Source of the DNA: Flavobacterium sp. KJJ
GTDB taxonomy: Bacteria > Bacteroidota > Bacteroidia > Flavobacteriales > Flavobacteriaceae
DNA: 64,000 bases
Direction: 5' to 3'
NCBI RefSeq assembly: GCF_000708595.2
Contig: NZ_JARP01000001.1
Coordinates: forward strand, 868,001 to 932,000
Part shown: piece after piece, positions 26,224 to 33,985 of the stretch
Layout: each line of letters begins with the position of its first letter
Position numbering within the stretch: position 1 is the first letter of the stretch
Made by a program: the position numbers and the translations under genes
Notes under the pieces: generated by a model
Told to the model about the DNA's origin: nothing
Seen by the model: the letters and a program-made list of their open reading frames with translations, nothing else
The model's database searches: none

Positions 26224-26254
26224 TTGCATTTATGTATTTAACTACGTAGTTTTG
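26224..26254 (+). promoter_or_regulatory. Promoter with perfect palindrome AACTACGTAGTT
   Basis: TTG (26224-26226), 20 bases, TAGTTTTG (26247-26254). The 12-base perfect palindrome AACTACGTAGTT (26240-26251) overlaps the -7 box and is a good candidate operator for the MarR of the operon. Confidence 0.72.
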
Positions 26255-26273
26255 TTATATAAATATTTAAGCT

Positions 26274-26765
26274 ATGAAACCAGTTATTATTCCGATCGAA
26301 AATAAATATGCAGATGCTATTATAGATTTAGTTTTAAACATTCAGCAAAAAGAATTTAATGTTGCCATTACATTAGAAGATCAGCCTGATCTGCTAAACA
26401 TTACCAACTTTTATTACGCCAGCGGTGGCGGATTCTGGGGCGCTTTTGTAAATGATGAATTGGTTGGTACGATCGCTTTAGTGAAATTTAGCGATCACGA
26501 AGCCGCAATTAGAAAGATGTTTGTAAAGAAAGAATTTCGAGGCAAAGAATTTTCGATTGCACAACAGCTATTGCAGACTTTAATTGATTATTGCAAAGAA
26601 AATCAAATTGATGATTTATATTTGGGAACCGTATCCATATTAGAAGCTGCTTTGCGTTTTTATGAGAGAAATGAATTTGAGCGTATTGAAAAAGAAGCAC
26701 TTCCAAAATCATTTCCAGTAATGAGTGCCGATAATGTTTTTTGCCATTTACCACTAAATAAATAA
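26274..26765 (+). CDS. GNAT-family N-acetyltransferase
   Basis: 163 residues; acetyl-CoA binding region KMFVKKEFRGKEFSIAQQLL and C-terminal ALRFYERNEFERIEKEALP. Followed 2 bases later by the MarR gene, so these are one operon. Such acetyltransferase/MarR pairs usually deal with a small toxic amine or antibiotic, but the substrate is not visible. Confidence 0.87.
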   Translation: MKPVIIPIENKYADAIIDLVLNIQQKEFNVAITLEDQPDLLNITNFYYASGGGFWGAFVNDELVGTIALVKFSDHEAAIRKMFVKKEFRGKEFSIAQQLLQTLIDYCKENQIDDLYLGTVSILEAALRFYERNEFERIEKEALPKSFPVMSADNVFCHLPLNK

Positions 26766-26767
26766 GA

Positions 26768-27253
26768 ATGAATATTATAGACGAATCAGGAATATTAGCT
26801 ATTTCGACACGATTGCAGCGTTTGAGCGAGCAATTGCGTAAAGACGGCGCGCTGTTGTATAAATCATACGATATTGATTTTGAGCCAAAATGGTTTCCAG
26901 TTATTTATACCTTGCATCACAAAGGAATTTTGAGCGTTGTTGAAATTGCAAATGAAATTGGTTATACGCATCCTTCGACTATTAGTTTATTGAAAGAACT
27001 CGAAAAACAAAAACTGATTCGGTCAAAAAAAGACAAAGTAGACGAGCGAAAACGCCTTTTATTGCTTACGCCAAAAGGCGAGGAGCTTATTTTAAAAATG
27101 AAACCGGTTTGGGATGTTATGTCTGCAGTTCTTTCTACAATTGCAGATAACCAAAATAATTTGCTTCAAGCAATTAACGAAGCCGAAAATAAAATAAGCC
27201 AGCAGAGTTTTTTGCAAAGAGCGCTGCAGTTGAAGAGTGAAAGTAAAGAATAA
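26768..27253 (+). CDS. MarR-family regulator
   Basis: 161 residues with the MarR winged helix: EIANEIGYTHPSTISLLKELEKQKLIRSKKDKVDERKRLLLLTPKGEEL. Probably binds the palindrome upstream of the operon. Its stop codon lies inside the first copies of a heptanucleotide array. Confidence 0.9.
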   Translation: MNIIDESGILAISTRLQRLSEQLRKDGALLYKSYDIDFEPKWFPVIYTLHHKGILSVVEIANEIGYTHPSTISLLKELEKQKLIRSKKDKVDERKRLLLLTPKGEELILKMKPVWDVMSAVLSTIADNQNNLLQAINEAENKISQQSFLQRALQLKSESKE

Positions 27254-27328
27254 AGAATAAAGAATAAAGAATAAAGAATAAAGAATAAAGAATAAAGAAT
27301 AAAGAATAAAGAATAAAGAATAAAGAAT
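27245..27328. repeat. (AAAGAAT)12 heptanucleotide tandem array
   Basis: Exactly twelve perfect copies of AAAGAAT. The array starts inside the last codons of the MarR gene and includes its TAA stop (27251-27253), so gain or loss of units after that stop leaves the protein unchanged. Confidence 0.95.
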
Positions 27329-27346
27329 TAAATAGAGTTATTGATC

Positions 27347-27391
27347 AAAGCTTCAGGGGTTTATGCTATATCTGCATAGTCTTGAAGCTTT
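27347..27391 (+). terminator. Possible terminator hairpin after the MarR gene
   Basis: AAAGCTTCA (27347-27355) pairs with TGAAGCTTT (27383-27391), with a 27-base loop. T-rich tail is weak. Could be a terminator or a residual repeat. Confidence 0.4.
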
Positions 27392-27498
27392 GCTAATAAC
27401 TTTTTTGCTTTTTAGAGCAACAGTTTTGTTTGTTTAAATGAGTGAAACGCCTTTATACATCACAAAAAATTATGTTTCTATATGTTAAAACAACTATT

Positions 27499-29049
27499 TT
27501 AATGATCTGAAATAATAATGTTGGTTTTCGGTTTTTTTGATTTGTTCATTACCAGCAATAAAAGAGGCAGTGTAAAAACAAAAAAGAGTCCGACTAGAAA
27601 AAAAGCATCTCTATAACTTAGTAATGAAGATTGTTTGGTTACAATGTTTTCCATTAATTTGAGTGCTTTCAAGCGCGATTCATTATACGTAAAACCTCTG
27701 TGCTGAAAATAATTGATGTACGCATTAATTCTGTCCATCGCTCTACTATTGTCTGGAGTAATGTTTGAAACCAATTCGTTTCGATGCGCCGCATATCGAT
27801 GTACAATATAGGTATTGATGATCGAAACACCGAAAGAACCTCCTAATTGGCGCATCATATTGTTGAGCGCCGCACCTTGTCCCACATCTTTATCATCAAG
27901 AGATGAAACGGCCAGCATAGTCAGCGGAACGGTTAATAAAGCCAATCCCAAAGCTCGGAAAATAAGCGCTGTTGCTACTTCAAAAGCGCTGGTGTCTAGT
28001 GATATTCCGGACATTCTCCAATTAAAATAAATAAACAAAAGAAATCCAGCAGCAATAATAAGAACAGGAGAAACGCCTTTCTGCAATAATGTGCCGCAAA
28101 GTTTTAGTGCCAAAAGTGCAAACAAAGCACCAGGAAGCAAAAGCAAGCCCGTTTGATAAGGCGAAAAACTCAAAAGTCTTTGCGCCACAACCGGACTGAT
28201 GTAAATCGAAATAAACATTCCGAATCCGGTAACGAAAGTCAGAATGGCAGCGATGCTTAACGATTTGCTTTTAAGTACGCGCAGATTCACAACAGGTTTA
28301 TCGACTTTCAATTCCCAATAAATAAAAGCAAGCAAAGTCGTGGCAGCAATTACACTCAAGATAATAATATATCGGGTTTCAAACCAATCTTCGACTTCGC
28401 CGCGTTCTAAAACCGTTTGCAGCGAACCAACGCCAATTGCTAGTAGAGCAATTCCTGTCCAGTCGACTTTTGTTATTTCGGGTTTTACAGGAGGTTCTTT
28501 CAACAGAAAATAACATGAAATTGCGACTAGAATTCCAAGGGGAATATTAATCAAGAAAATCCACGGCCAATCATAGTTTTCGGTAATATAACCGCCGAGC
28601 GTTGGCCCGATGGTGGGTCCGATAAAAATTCCGGCTCCAAAAATGGCTCCCGCAGTCGATTGTTTGTCTTTTGGAAAAAGTTCAAAAACAATAACCTGCG
28701 AAATTGATAATAAAGCGCCTCCGCCAATGCCTTGCAGAAATCTAAAAAAGACCAGCATCCAAATATTCGACGCATGGCCACACATAAAAGAACAGAATGT
28801 AAACAAAACTACAGATCCGATATAATAATTGCGTCGACCAAGATTAGCGCTCAAAAAACTCGTAATAGGAATAATGATCACATTCGCAATCGCATAAGCA
28901 GTAATAACCCAGGAAGTATCTTCTAGCGTTGCGCCAAGATTACCGCTCATGTGAGAAAGCGCTACATTGACAATAGAAATATCAATAAGTTCCATAATCG
29001 CAGCCAAGATAACTGTGATGATTAAAAGTTTTCGGTGTAGTGGTGTCAT
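27499..29049 (-). CDS. DHA2-family (EmrB/QacA) drug exporter
   Basis: 516 residues with 14 predicted membrane helices of the major facilitator DHA2 type; motif LDTSWVITAYAIANV-like stretch near residue 44 and GxxxGPxxGG in FGAGIFIGPTIGPTLGGY. Exports hydrophobic compounds with proton exchange. The EmrA-type membrane fusion partner usually seen with EmrB is not in the window. An operator of the adjacent TetR ends 11 bases before the start codon. Confidence 0.9.
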   Translation of the reverse strand: MTPLHRKLLIITVILAAIMELIDISIVNVALSHMSGNLGATLEDTSWVITAYAIANVIIIPITSFLSANLGRRNYYIGSVVLFTFCSFMCGHASNIWMLVFFRFLQGIGGGALLSISQVIVFELFPKDKQSTAGAIFGAGIFIGPTIGPTLGGYITENYDWPWIFLINIPLGILVAISCYFLLKEPPVKPEITKVDWTGIALLAIGVGSLQTVLERGEVEDWFETRYIIILSVIAATTLLAFIYWELKVDKPVVNLRVLKSKSLSIAAILTFVTGFGMFISIYISPVVAQRLLSFSPYQTGLLLLPGALFALLALKLCGTLLQKGVSPVLIIAAGFLLFIYFNWRMSGISLDTSAFEVATALIFRALGLALLTVPLTMLAVSSLDDKDVGQGAALNNMMRQLGGSFGVSIINTYIVHRYAAHRNELVSNITPDNSRAMDRINAYINYFQHRGFTYNESRLKALKLMENIVTKQSSLLSYRDAFFLVGLFFVFTLPLLLLVMNKSKKPKTNIIISDH

Positions 29050-29059
29050 AACATTTAAT

Positions 29060-29075
29060 TATACCAATTGGTATA
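29060..29075. promoter_or_regulatory. TetR operator at the exporter gene
   Basis: TATACCAATTGGTATA, a perfect 16-base palindrome. 11 bases upstream of the exporter start, so binding should block transcription or its start. Confidence 0.82.
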
Positions 29076-29133
29076 TTTTTAATTAAAAAAAGGGAAAGAT
29101 TGAAATTTGGAATTTAAGATTTTGCATTTCCAT

Positions 29134-29577
29134 TTAAAGCTCTTGCTTGATAACATTTGTTTTATAAAGATTAGAATATGCCGTTGCAATTAGTCTTGTT
29201 TGGGCTTCATTCCAAATTTCGCATTGTGCATTTACAAATTGTCTTCCTTTTTTGATGATAGAAGTTCGTGCCAAAATAATATCGCCTACACGGGCAGGAG
29301 CAAAGTAATCGACATTGAGATTTATGGTCGTATAAAAATTTTCTTCATCTGAAGAAAATAGTGTAGCGCCAATACAATCGTCAGCAATTGCAGCTATTAC
29401 ACCTCCGTGAAGTGATTTAATCGGATTGGACATTTCTTCTCTGACTAGGTATTTAAAAGTTACACTGCCATTTTCAGCAGCAAGAACAATGGGTTTCATC
29501 CAAAGCATAAAAGGTGAAGGCGAAGCCGTAAATTCTCTGTCAATGTGATCTTGAAGCACTTCTAGTCTAGTTTTCAT
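29134..29577 (-). CDS. PaaI-type hotdog thioesterase
   Basis: 147 residues with the hotdog fold and the conserved HGGVIAAIADDCIGA motif (about residues 57-71). Acts on acyl- or aryl-CoA thioesters. Has the same TetR operator type upstream as the exporter and the TetR gene. Confidence 0.88.
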   Translation of the reverse strand: MKTRLEVLQDHIDREFTASPSPFMLWMKPIVLAAENGSVTFKYLVREEMSNPIKSLHGGVIAAIADDCIGATLFSSDEENFYTTINLNVDYFAPARVGDIILARTSIIKKGRQFVNAQCEIWNEAQTRLIATAYSNLYKTNVIKQEL

Positions 29578-29646
29578 TTGCGTTTTAAGTTATGAGTTAG
29601 GGACTTATGTTATATTAAAAATGATAATTCAAAATTCATATTATTT

Positions 29647-29662
29647 TATACCGTTTGGTATA
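29647..29662. promoter_or_regulatory. TetR operator at the thioesterase gene
   Basis: TATACCGTTTGGTATA, perfect half-sites TATACC/GGTATA with a 4-base centre. 70 bases before the start codon. Confidence 0.8.
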
Positions 29663-29699
29663 TTTTAATTGCTAAAAAAAGCAACCTATCTTTATTGCT

Positions 29700-30290
29700 T
29701 TATTCTAAGTTTTCTATGATTTGAGTTACTGAGAGCATTAAACTTGATAAATCTTTCAAATTACCGGTTACTTTCGTAATCATCACTGCGCCTTCGATCA
29801 TGGCAATAATGGTTAATGCGGTCCTTTCAGTATCAATAGATTTTGCTTTAAATTCGCCGGCAATAATCCCTTGTTCTATAAAATGCATTAGTCGTTCTTT
29901 CCAAAACAAGATTACTCTTTCCACACTTTTTCTAAGTACCGGATGCGTGTCATCTGCCTCAGAAGCTGTATTCAGAATCGGACAGCCTCCTTGAGTAACT
30001 CTTAAGTCATAATAATGAGAATAGAGGCGGGGATACACTAATAGTTTGCCTTTAAAAGTGTTTTGTTTTTCAAGTTCGGTTGCAAACGCATCTTGAAGTT
30101 TCTTTATATTAAATTTGAAAGCAGCAAGAGCAACTTCATCCTTGTTTTCAAAATTGCCGTAAATACTTCCTTTTGTAAGTCCGGTTGCCTCGGTAATATC
30201 ACTCATCGAAGTACCGCTGTAGCCTTTCATATTAAAAAGTGGAGCGGTTTTTTCTATAATAAATTGCTTGGTTCTTTCAGCCTTGCTCAT
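29700..30290 (-). CDS. TetR-family regulator (paralogue of 25302) with GGCPILN motif
   Basis: 196 residues from the ATG complemented at 30288-30290; the frame extends further upstream but that part lies across the operator and the -7 box. HTH SGTSMSDITEATGLTKGSIYGNFENKDEV; ligand domain with GGCPILNTASEADDTHP. Same domain plan as the TetR at 25302 but with different operators (TATACC against ATGACC). Predicted to repress itself, the thioesterase and the exporter. Confidence 0.92.
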   Translation of the reverse strand: MSKAERTKQFIIEKTAPLFNMKGYSGTSMSDITEATGLTKGSIYGNFENKDEVALAAFKFNIKKLQDAFATELEKQNTFKGKLLVYPRLYSHYYDLRVTQGGCPILNTASEADDTHPVLRKSVERVILFWKERLMHFIEQGIIAGEFKAKSIDTERTALTIIAMIEGAVMITKVTGNLKDLSSLMLSVTQIIENLE

Positions 30291-30312
30291 GATAAAGAAT
30301 GATTTTAGACTG

Positions 30313-30334
30313 CAAATATATACCAATCGGTATA
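30313..30334 (-). promoter_or_regulatory. tetR -7 box and operator
   Basis: Minus-strand TATATTTG (30313-30320) overlaps TATACCAATCGGTATA (30319-30334). Third copy of this operator in 1.3 kb. Confidence 0.8.
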
Positions 30335-30384
30335 ATTAATTATTGTTTTTGTAGATTATTTTTATCTAAATAATGTACAAACTG

Positions 30385-30424
30385 AAAAAAGGAGGTTTCT
30401 AAACAATAGAAACCTCCTTTTTCT
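30385..30424 (-). terminator. Intrinsic terminator
   Basis: Stem AAAGGAGGTTTCT (30388-30400) / AGAAACCTCCTTT (30409-30421). Follows the stop of the SnoaL-like gene on the minus strand. Confidence 0.8.
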
Positions 30425-30439
30425 GGTACTTCACTTTTA

Positions 30440-30847
30440 TTAATGTAACGATTGAATAACGGAAGCAAAATTATTTTCACCCCAATGTTCTTTTAGTTTT
30501 CCATCAAAAACTGTAAAAATATCGATAACTTTTATAGTTACTTTTTTACCTGTTGCAGGCTTTCCAAAAAGCGGACCTGTATGAATTCCTGTTATTTCTT
30601 TTCGGGTTGCAACCTTATTATCTTCCGCAACCATATCCAAAACTTTTACTGTAACGTCTGTTAAAGCAGTATGAATAATAGCAGAGAAAAAATAAATAAC
30701 ACCGTCAATTTTGTTTGACATTCCTTCCGGCGCAGAGTGATTGATAAAATCAGTCGCAGCAATTTGCTGAAAAAATGCCATGTCTCCTTTTTCGATTACT
30801 TCTTTATTGTATTTTAGAAGTAAATCCTTGTTTTGTGCTGTGCTCAT
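30440..30847 (-). CDS. SnoaL/NTF2-like polyketide-cyclase family protein
   Basis: 135 residues; SnoaL-like ester cyclase pattern with FINHSAPEGMSNK and VTIKVIDIFTVFDGKLKEHWGENN. A small cone-shaped fold that binds or isomerises small molecules. Monocistronic with a TAACTTTG -7 box at 30867-30874. Confidence 0.82.
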   Translation of the reverse strand: MSTAQNKDLLLKYNKEVIEKGDMAFFQQIAATDFINHSAPEGMSNKIDGVIYFFSAIIHTALTDVTVKVLDMVAEDNKVATRKEITGIHTGPLFGKPATGKKVTIKVIDIFTVFDGKLKEHWGENNFASVIQSLH

Positions 30848-30936
30848 AATAGATAATTTTATAGCACAAAGTTATTCTGAGAAAGCGGGAAATTGATAGC
30901 GCAAAAAGATCATATTCCTGTAGCTAAAAGTTCATT

Positions 30937-31770
30937 TTAACTGTAATTTTTTGGTAATTTTCCAAAATGAGATTTAAAAGCCTTAGAAAAGCTGGAATGG
31001 TTTTCATATCCTGCCTTTAAATATATTTCGCTTGGTTTCGATCCGTTTTTTAATAAGGCTGCTGCAGTGATGAGTCTTTGTTCCTGCATCCATTTAGCCG
31101 GCTTTTCATTGTATATTTTTTGGAATTTACGTTTGAATGTAGACACACTCATGTGGCAAAAAAAAGCAAGTTCGCTGACCGAAAAACTATTAAAAATATT
31201 TTGCTGTGCTACATTCTGAATCCTTTCTTCGGGTGTTTTTGCTATGGAGACGTTTTGAAAATTATTAAGCTCCTCCGGAAATCGCAGGCAAAGATAAACC
31301 AGCAGTTCATTTAACTTGGCAACCTGCATTGATTCAGTAAAAATGGGATCATTTATCAGAGATTGCACAGTGCTGATAAAATTATTAAGATAAGCGTCTT
31401 TTGGGACTAAAATATTCGGTGTTTTTTTAGAAGCATTCTTAGGAAATGTGATGTTATTGTTTACTGCGTCTTGCAAGAACTCATCATCAAAAAAAACAAT
31501 TATGCTTCTTATTCCTGGGTTGCCATTTGGTCGTTCTGTAAAAATGTAATTTCCTGCAGAAAGCAATAATATGTTAGCCGGATTAATTTGAATGGGTTTT
31601 CCGTCGCTGTAAATATGCTTTTCACCCTGCATGATCAAACTGATCATGTGTTGCGTTAACCGGCTTTTGCCTTTTACAAGTGGTGCATCTGAAACATAGG
31701 GAACAAAACTTAATTTAGGTTTTGTGTTTTCTTTTTCTGCAATCTTATCTGGCATTAATACATAATCCAT
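30937..31770 (-). CDS. AraC-family transcriptional regulator
   Basis: 277 residues: N-terminal sensor domain (about 1-165), C-terminal double HTH with FSVSELAFFCHMSVSTFKRKFQKIYNEKPAKWMQEQRL and KAGYENHSSFSKAFKSHFGKLPKNYS. Family members bind direct repeats about 21 bases apart; such repeats occur in front of the cupin and epoxide-hydrolase-like genes 1.5-3 kb away. Confidence 0.92.
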   Translation of the reverse strand: MDYVLMPDKIAEKENTKPKLSFVPYVSDAPLVKGKSRLTQHMISLIMQGEKHIYSDGKPIQINPANILLLSAGNYIFTERPNGNPGIRSIIVFFDDEFLQDAVNNNITFPKNASKKTPNILVPKDAYLNNFISTVQSLINDPIFTESMQVAKLNELLVYLCLRFPEELNNFQNVSIAKTPEERIQNVAQQNIFNSFSVSELAFFCHMSVSTFKRKFQKIYNEKPAKWMQEQRLITAAALLKNGSKPSEIYLKAGYENHSSFSKAFKSHFGKLPKNYS

Positions 31771-31819
31771 ATTGTGTTTTTAAAAGTGCTTCCTGTAAAA
31801 ATAGCCAATTTAATGCCTT

Positions 31820-32164
31820 TTATATTTTCTCGTGTTGTTTTTTAATATGGTTTCTGTGTGAGATTCCCCATTTAATCATCTCAGAAATTATAGGTCCAAA
31901 AGATTGGCAATAGGGTGTAGATTGATACAGTATCGGCACTTTGGCATCTCGGTCTTCGGTTCTTTTAACCAAATTATTCATTTCCATATCCTTTAGTTCT
32001 TTCGAAAGCATTCGTGAAGTAATACCCGGAATACTTTGCTGAATTTCTTTAAAGCGACTATTTCCATTACAAATGGAGTTGATGATAGGCAATTTCCATT
32101 TACCGCCCAAAACGTATATCGTATCCTGAAGTGCTCGAACTTCTTCTTGTTGATTTCTTTCCAT
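31820..32164 (-). CDS. HxlR-family regulator
   Basis: 114 residues; winged helix with VLGGKWKLPIINSI and FKEIQQSIPGITSRMLSKELKDME. The N-terminal position that carries Cys in thiol-sensing HxlR proteins is not Cys here. Divergent from an SDR gene with a 10-bp inverted repeat between them. Confidence 0.9.
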   Translation of the reverse strand: MERNQQEEVRALQDTIYVLGGKWKLPIINSICNGNSRFKEIQQSIPGITSRMLSKELKDMEMNNLVKRTEDRDAKVPILYQSTPYCQSFGPIISEMIKWGISHRNHIKKQHEKI

Positions 32165-32205
32165 CGAAATTTATTTTATACTAAGATATAAAAACATTTT
32201 TTTCC

Positions 32206-32261
32206 ACCATATAAGTAATATAAGTTCATTTAAGTCAATGTTGAGTTTTAGCTTATATGGT
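32206..32261. promoter_or_regulatory. Inverted repeat ACCATATAAG / CTTATATGGT between HxlR and SDR
   Basis: Perfect 10-bp arms at 32206-32215 and 32252-32261, centres 46 bases apart. The SDR gene also has a TAACTTTG -7 box at 32348-32355. Candidate operator of the HxlR protein. Confidence 0.65.
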
Positions 32262-32380
32262 TTAAAATCAATTGCAAGAATAATACATATGTTGAAAATA
32301 TTGATATACTCCATGATACCGTCGCAAAAGCAATATGTTTTCGAATCTAACTTTGTCTCGTTAATTTAAACACATTAAAA

Positions 32381-33124
32381 ATGGAAAATTTAAAAAATAA
32401 AGTTGCTGTAATAACAGGCGGAAACAGCGGTATTGGTTACGCAACAGCAAAACAATTAAAAGAAGAAGGCGCAACTGTTATCATTACTGGAAGAAGAAAG
32501 GACGCAATCGAAAAAGCTGCTTTAGAGTTAGGCGCACATGCAATTGTTGCAGATCAATCGCGTATTTTGGATATCGAAAACTTGGCTTCAAAAGTAAAAC
32601 AAGATTTTGGTCAAGTTGATATTCTTTTCATAAATGCTGGAATTACGGGGCAAACAGCAATTGAAGACGCGACAGAAGTTTTATTTGACAGTATTTTCAA
32701 TATTAATTTTAAAGGAGCCTATTTTACCTTAAGCAAATTCATTCCAATTTTAAAAGATGGTGCATCAGTTGTGTTTCTTTCTTCTAACACGGCAAGTATG
32801 AGTTATGCAAGCACGTCAATTTATTCATCTAGCAAAACGGCTCTCAATGCAGTTATGAAAATTGCAGCTTTAGAGCTGGCTCCAAGAAAGATAAGAGTGA
32901 ATTCGGTAAGCCCGGGTCCAACAGAAACAGAAATAATGAAAAAAGTAGGTTTAAATGAAGAAGAAGTTACAGCTTTGATGAGTGCAATTGTTGATAAAAT
33001 TCCGCTAAAGCAAATGGGAACTGCAGAGGACGTTGCTAAAATGGTTTCGTATTTAAGCAGTGATAAAGCAACATTTATTACCGGAGCAGATTTTATTATG
33101 GATGGAGGAATGGTTTTAGCTTGA
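32381..33124 (+). CDS. Short-chain dehydrogenase/reductase
   Basis: 247 residues; cofactor loop ITGGNSGIGYATA, NAGITG, catalytic Ser in FLSSNTASM and Tyr/Lys in YSSSKTALNA, C-terminal GADFIMDGGM. Complete classical SDR. Divergent from an HxlR regulator. Confidence 0.92.
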   Translation: MENLKNKVAVITGGNSGIGYATAKQLKEEGATVIITGRRKDAIEKAALELGAHAIVADQSRILDIENLASKVKQDFGQVDILFINAGITGQTAIEDATEVLFDSIFNINFKGAYFTLSKFIPILKDGASVVFLSSNTASMSYASTSIYSSSKTALNAVMKIAALELAPRKIRVNSVSPGPTETEIMKKVGLNEEEVTALMSAIVDKIPLKQMGTAEDVAKMVSYLSSDKATFITGADFIMDGGMVLA

Positions 33125-33137
33125 TTTTTAATTGATT

Positions 33138-33171
33138 CAAGTTTCAAGTTTCAAGTTTCAGGTTTCAAGTT
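33138..33171. repeat. Heptanucleotide repeat CAAGTTT (about five copies)
   Basis: Immediately after the SDR stop; one copy has a G. Same period as the (AAAGAAT) array at 27245. Confidence 0.7.
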
Positions 33172-33216
33172 GAAATGGAGATAGAAATCTAACTTCAAAG
33201 TTCACGAAGAATTACG

Positions 33217-33258
33217 CAAAGATCGCAAAGTATATTTAGATATATTTTGCGGTCTTTG
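33217..33258. repeat. Imperfect hairpin from CAAAG-type intergenic repeat
   Basis: CAAAGATCGCAAAG (33217-33230) pairs with the reverse-complement-like TTTTGCGGTCTTTG (33245-33258), 12 of 14 positions. Could terminate the SDR transcript. Confidence 0.45.
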
Positions 33259-33329
33259 TTTATAAAGTACCTCATATAAAATCTTTGCACGTTTGCAATA
33301 AAATTACAAAGTAATCTTAATTCCCATTT

Positions 33330-33409
33330 CACTATGTCCAGTTCAGCTCTCACTTTGCCTGTTTGGACTATTTTCTCATTTCAGAAGATCTATTACTGAA
33401 ATACTTTTG
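33330..33409 (+). promoter_or_regulatory. Cupin promoter with AraC-type direct repeats
   Basis: CACTATGTCCAGTTCAG (33330-33346) and CACTTTGCCTGTTTGGA (33351-33367) start exactly 21 bases apart. The -7 box TACTTTTG (33402-33409) begins 51 bases after the second repeat starts. The same architecture is seen upstream of the next gene. Confidence 0.72.
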
Positions 33410-33433
33410 ACCAATAAATTAATATAAAAAATT

Positions 33434-33844
33434 ATGAAAACAGATAAAATTTTCAGTTTACAGGGAATTGCTATTCTTATTTTTATCGCATTAGTAATGC
33501 CTATTACCGTTACAGCACAAATTAAAGGCATTAAACGCACGGATTTGCAAAAACACGACATAAGTGTCGCTGGAAAAGAAACAGTGCAAGCACGCATCGA
33601 TTTTGAACCTCATGTTGCTTTTGGTAAACATTCGCATCCCGGCGAAGAAATCATTTATGTTCTAGAAGGTACTTTAGAATATCAAATTGAAGATCAAAAA
33701 CCTATAGTACTTACCGCAGGAGAAGTGCTTTTCATTCCGGCAGGCCAGATTCACTCAGCTCAAAACCATAGTAATACAAAAGCTTCAGAGTTGGCAACTT
33801 ACATTGTCGAAAAAGGAAAGCCAATTCTTGTAATGAAACAATAA
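33434..33844 (+). CDS. Secreted cupin-domain protein
   Basis: 136 residues: signal peptide to about residue 28 (VTAQ), then a small cupin with metal ligands in GKHSHPGEEIIYVLEG and PAGQIHSAQN. Likely binds a metal; enzymatic role unknown. Has its own promoter with two AraC-like repeats. Confidence 0.88.
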   Translation: MKTDKIFSLQGIAILIFIALVMPITVTAQIKGIKRTDLQKHDISVAGKETVQARIDFEPHVAFGKHSHPGEEIIYVLEGTLEYQIEDQKPIVLTAGEVLFIPAGQIHSAQNHSNTKASELATYIVEKGKPILVMKQ

Positions 33845-33862
33845 ATCAGAATTTTCAGGTTT

Positions 33863-33942
33863 CGGTCAGCCTGTTTCAATCTTCACTTTGTCCGGTTGAG
33901 TTATTTTCTGATTGTATTGAGAGTATTACCAGAATACTTTTG
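33863..33942 (+). promoter_or_regulatory. Second promoter with the same AraC-type direct repeats
   Basis: CACTTTGTCCGGTTGAG at 33884-33900 with a weaker copy 21 bases upstream (33863-33879, 11 of 17 positions equal to the second cupin repeat). -7 box TACTTTTG at 33935-33942, again 51 bases from the strong repeat; TTG at 33912-33914. The block ATTTTCT lies 19 bases after the repeat start in both copies. Confidence 0.72.
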
Positions 33943-33985
33943 ACGAATAAATTAACTACTAATCAACTTATTAATAACTAAAATT

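Noticed and set aside
27499..29049. A complete EmrAB-TolC export system
   Set aside because: Only the EmrB-type transporter is present; neither an EmrA-like fusion protein nor a TolC-like channel is in the neighbourhood.
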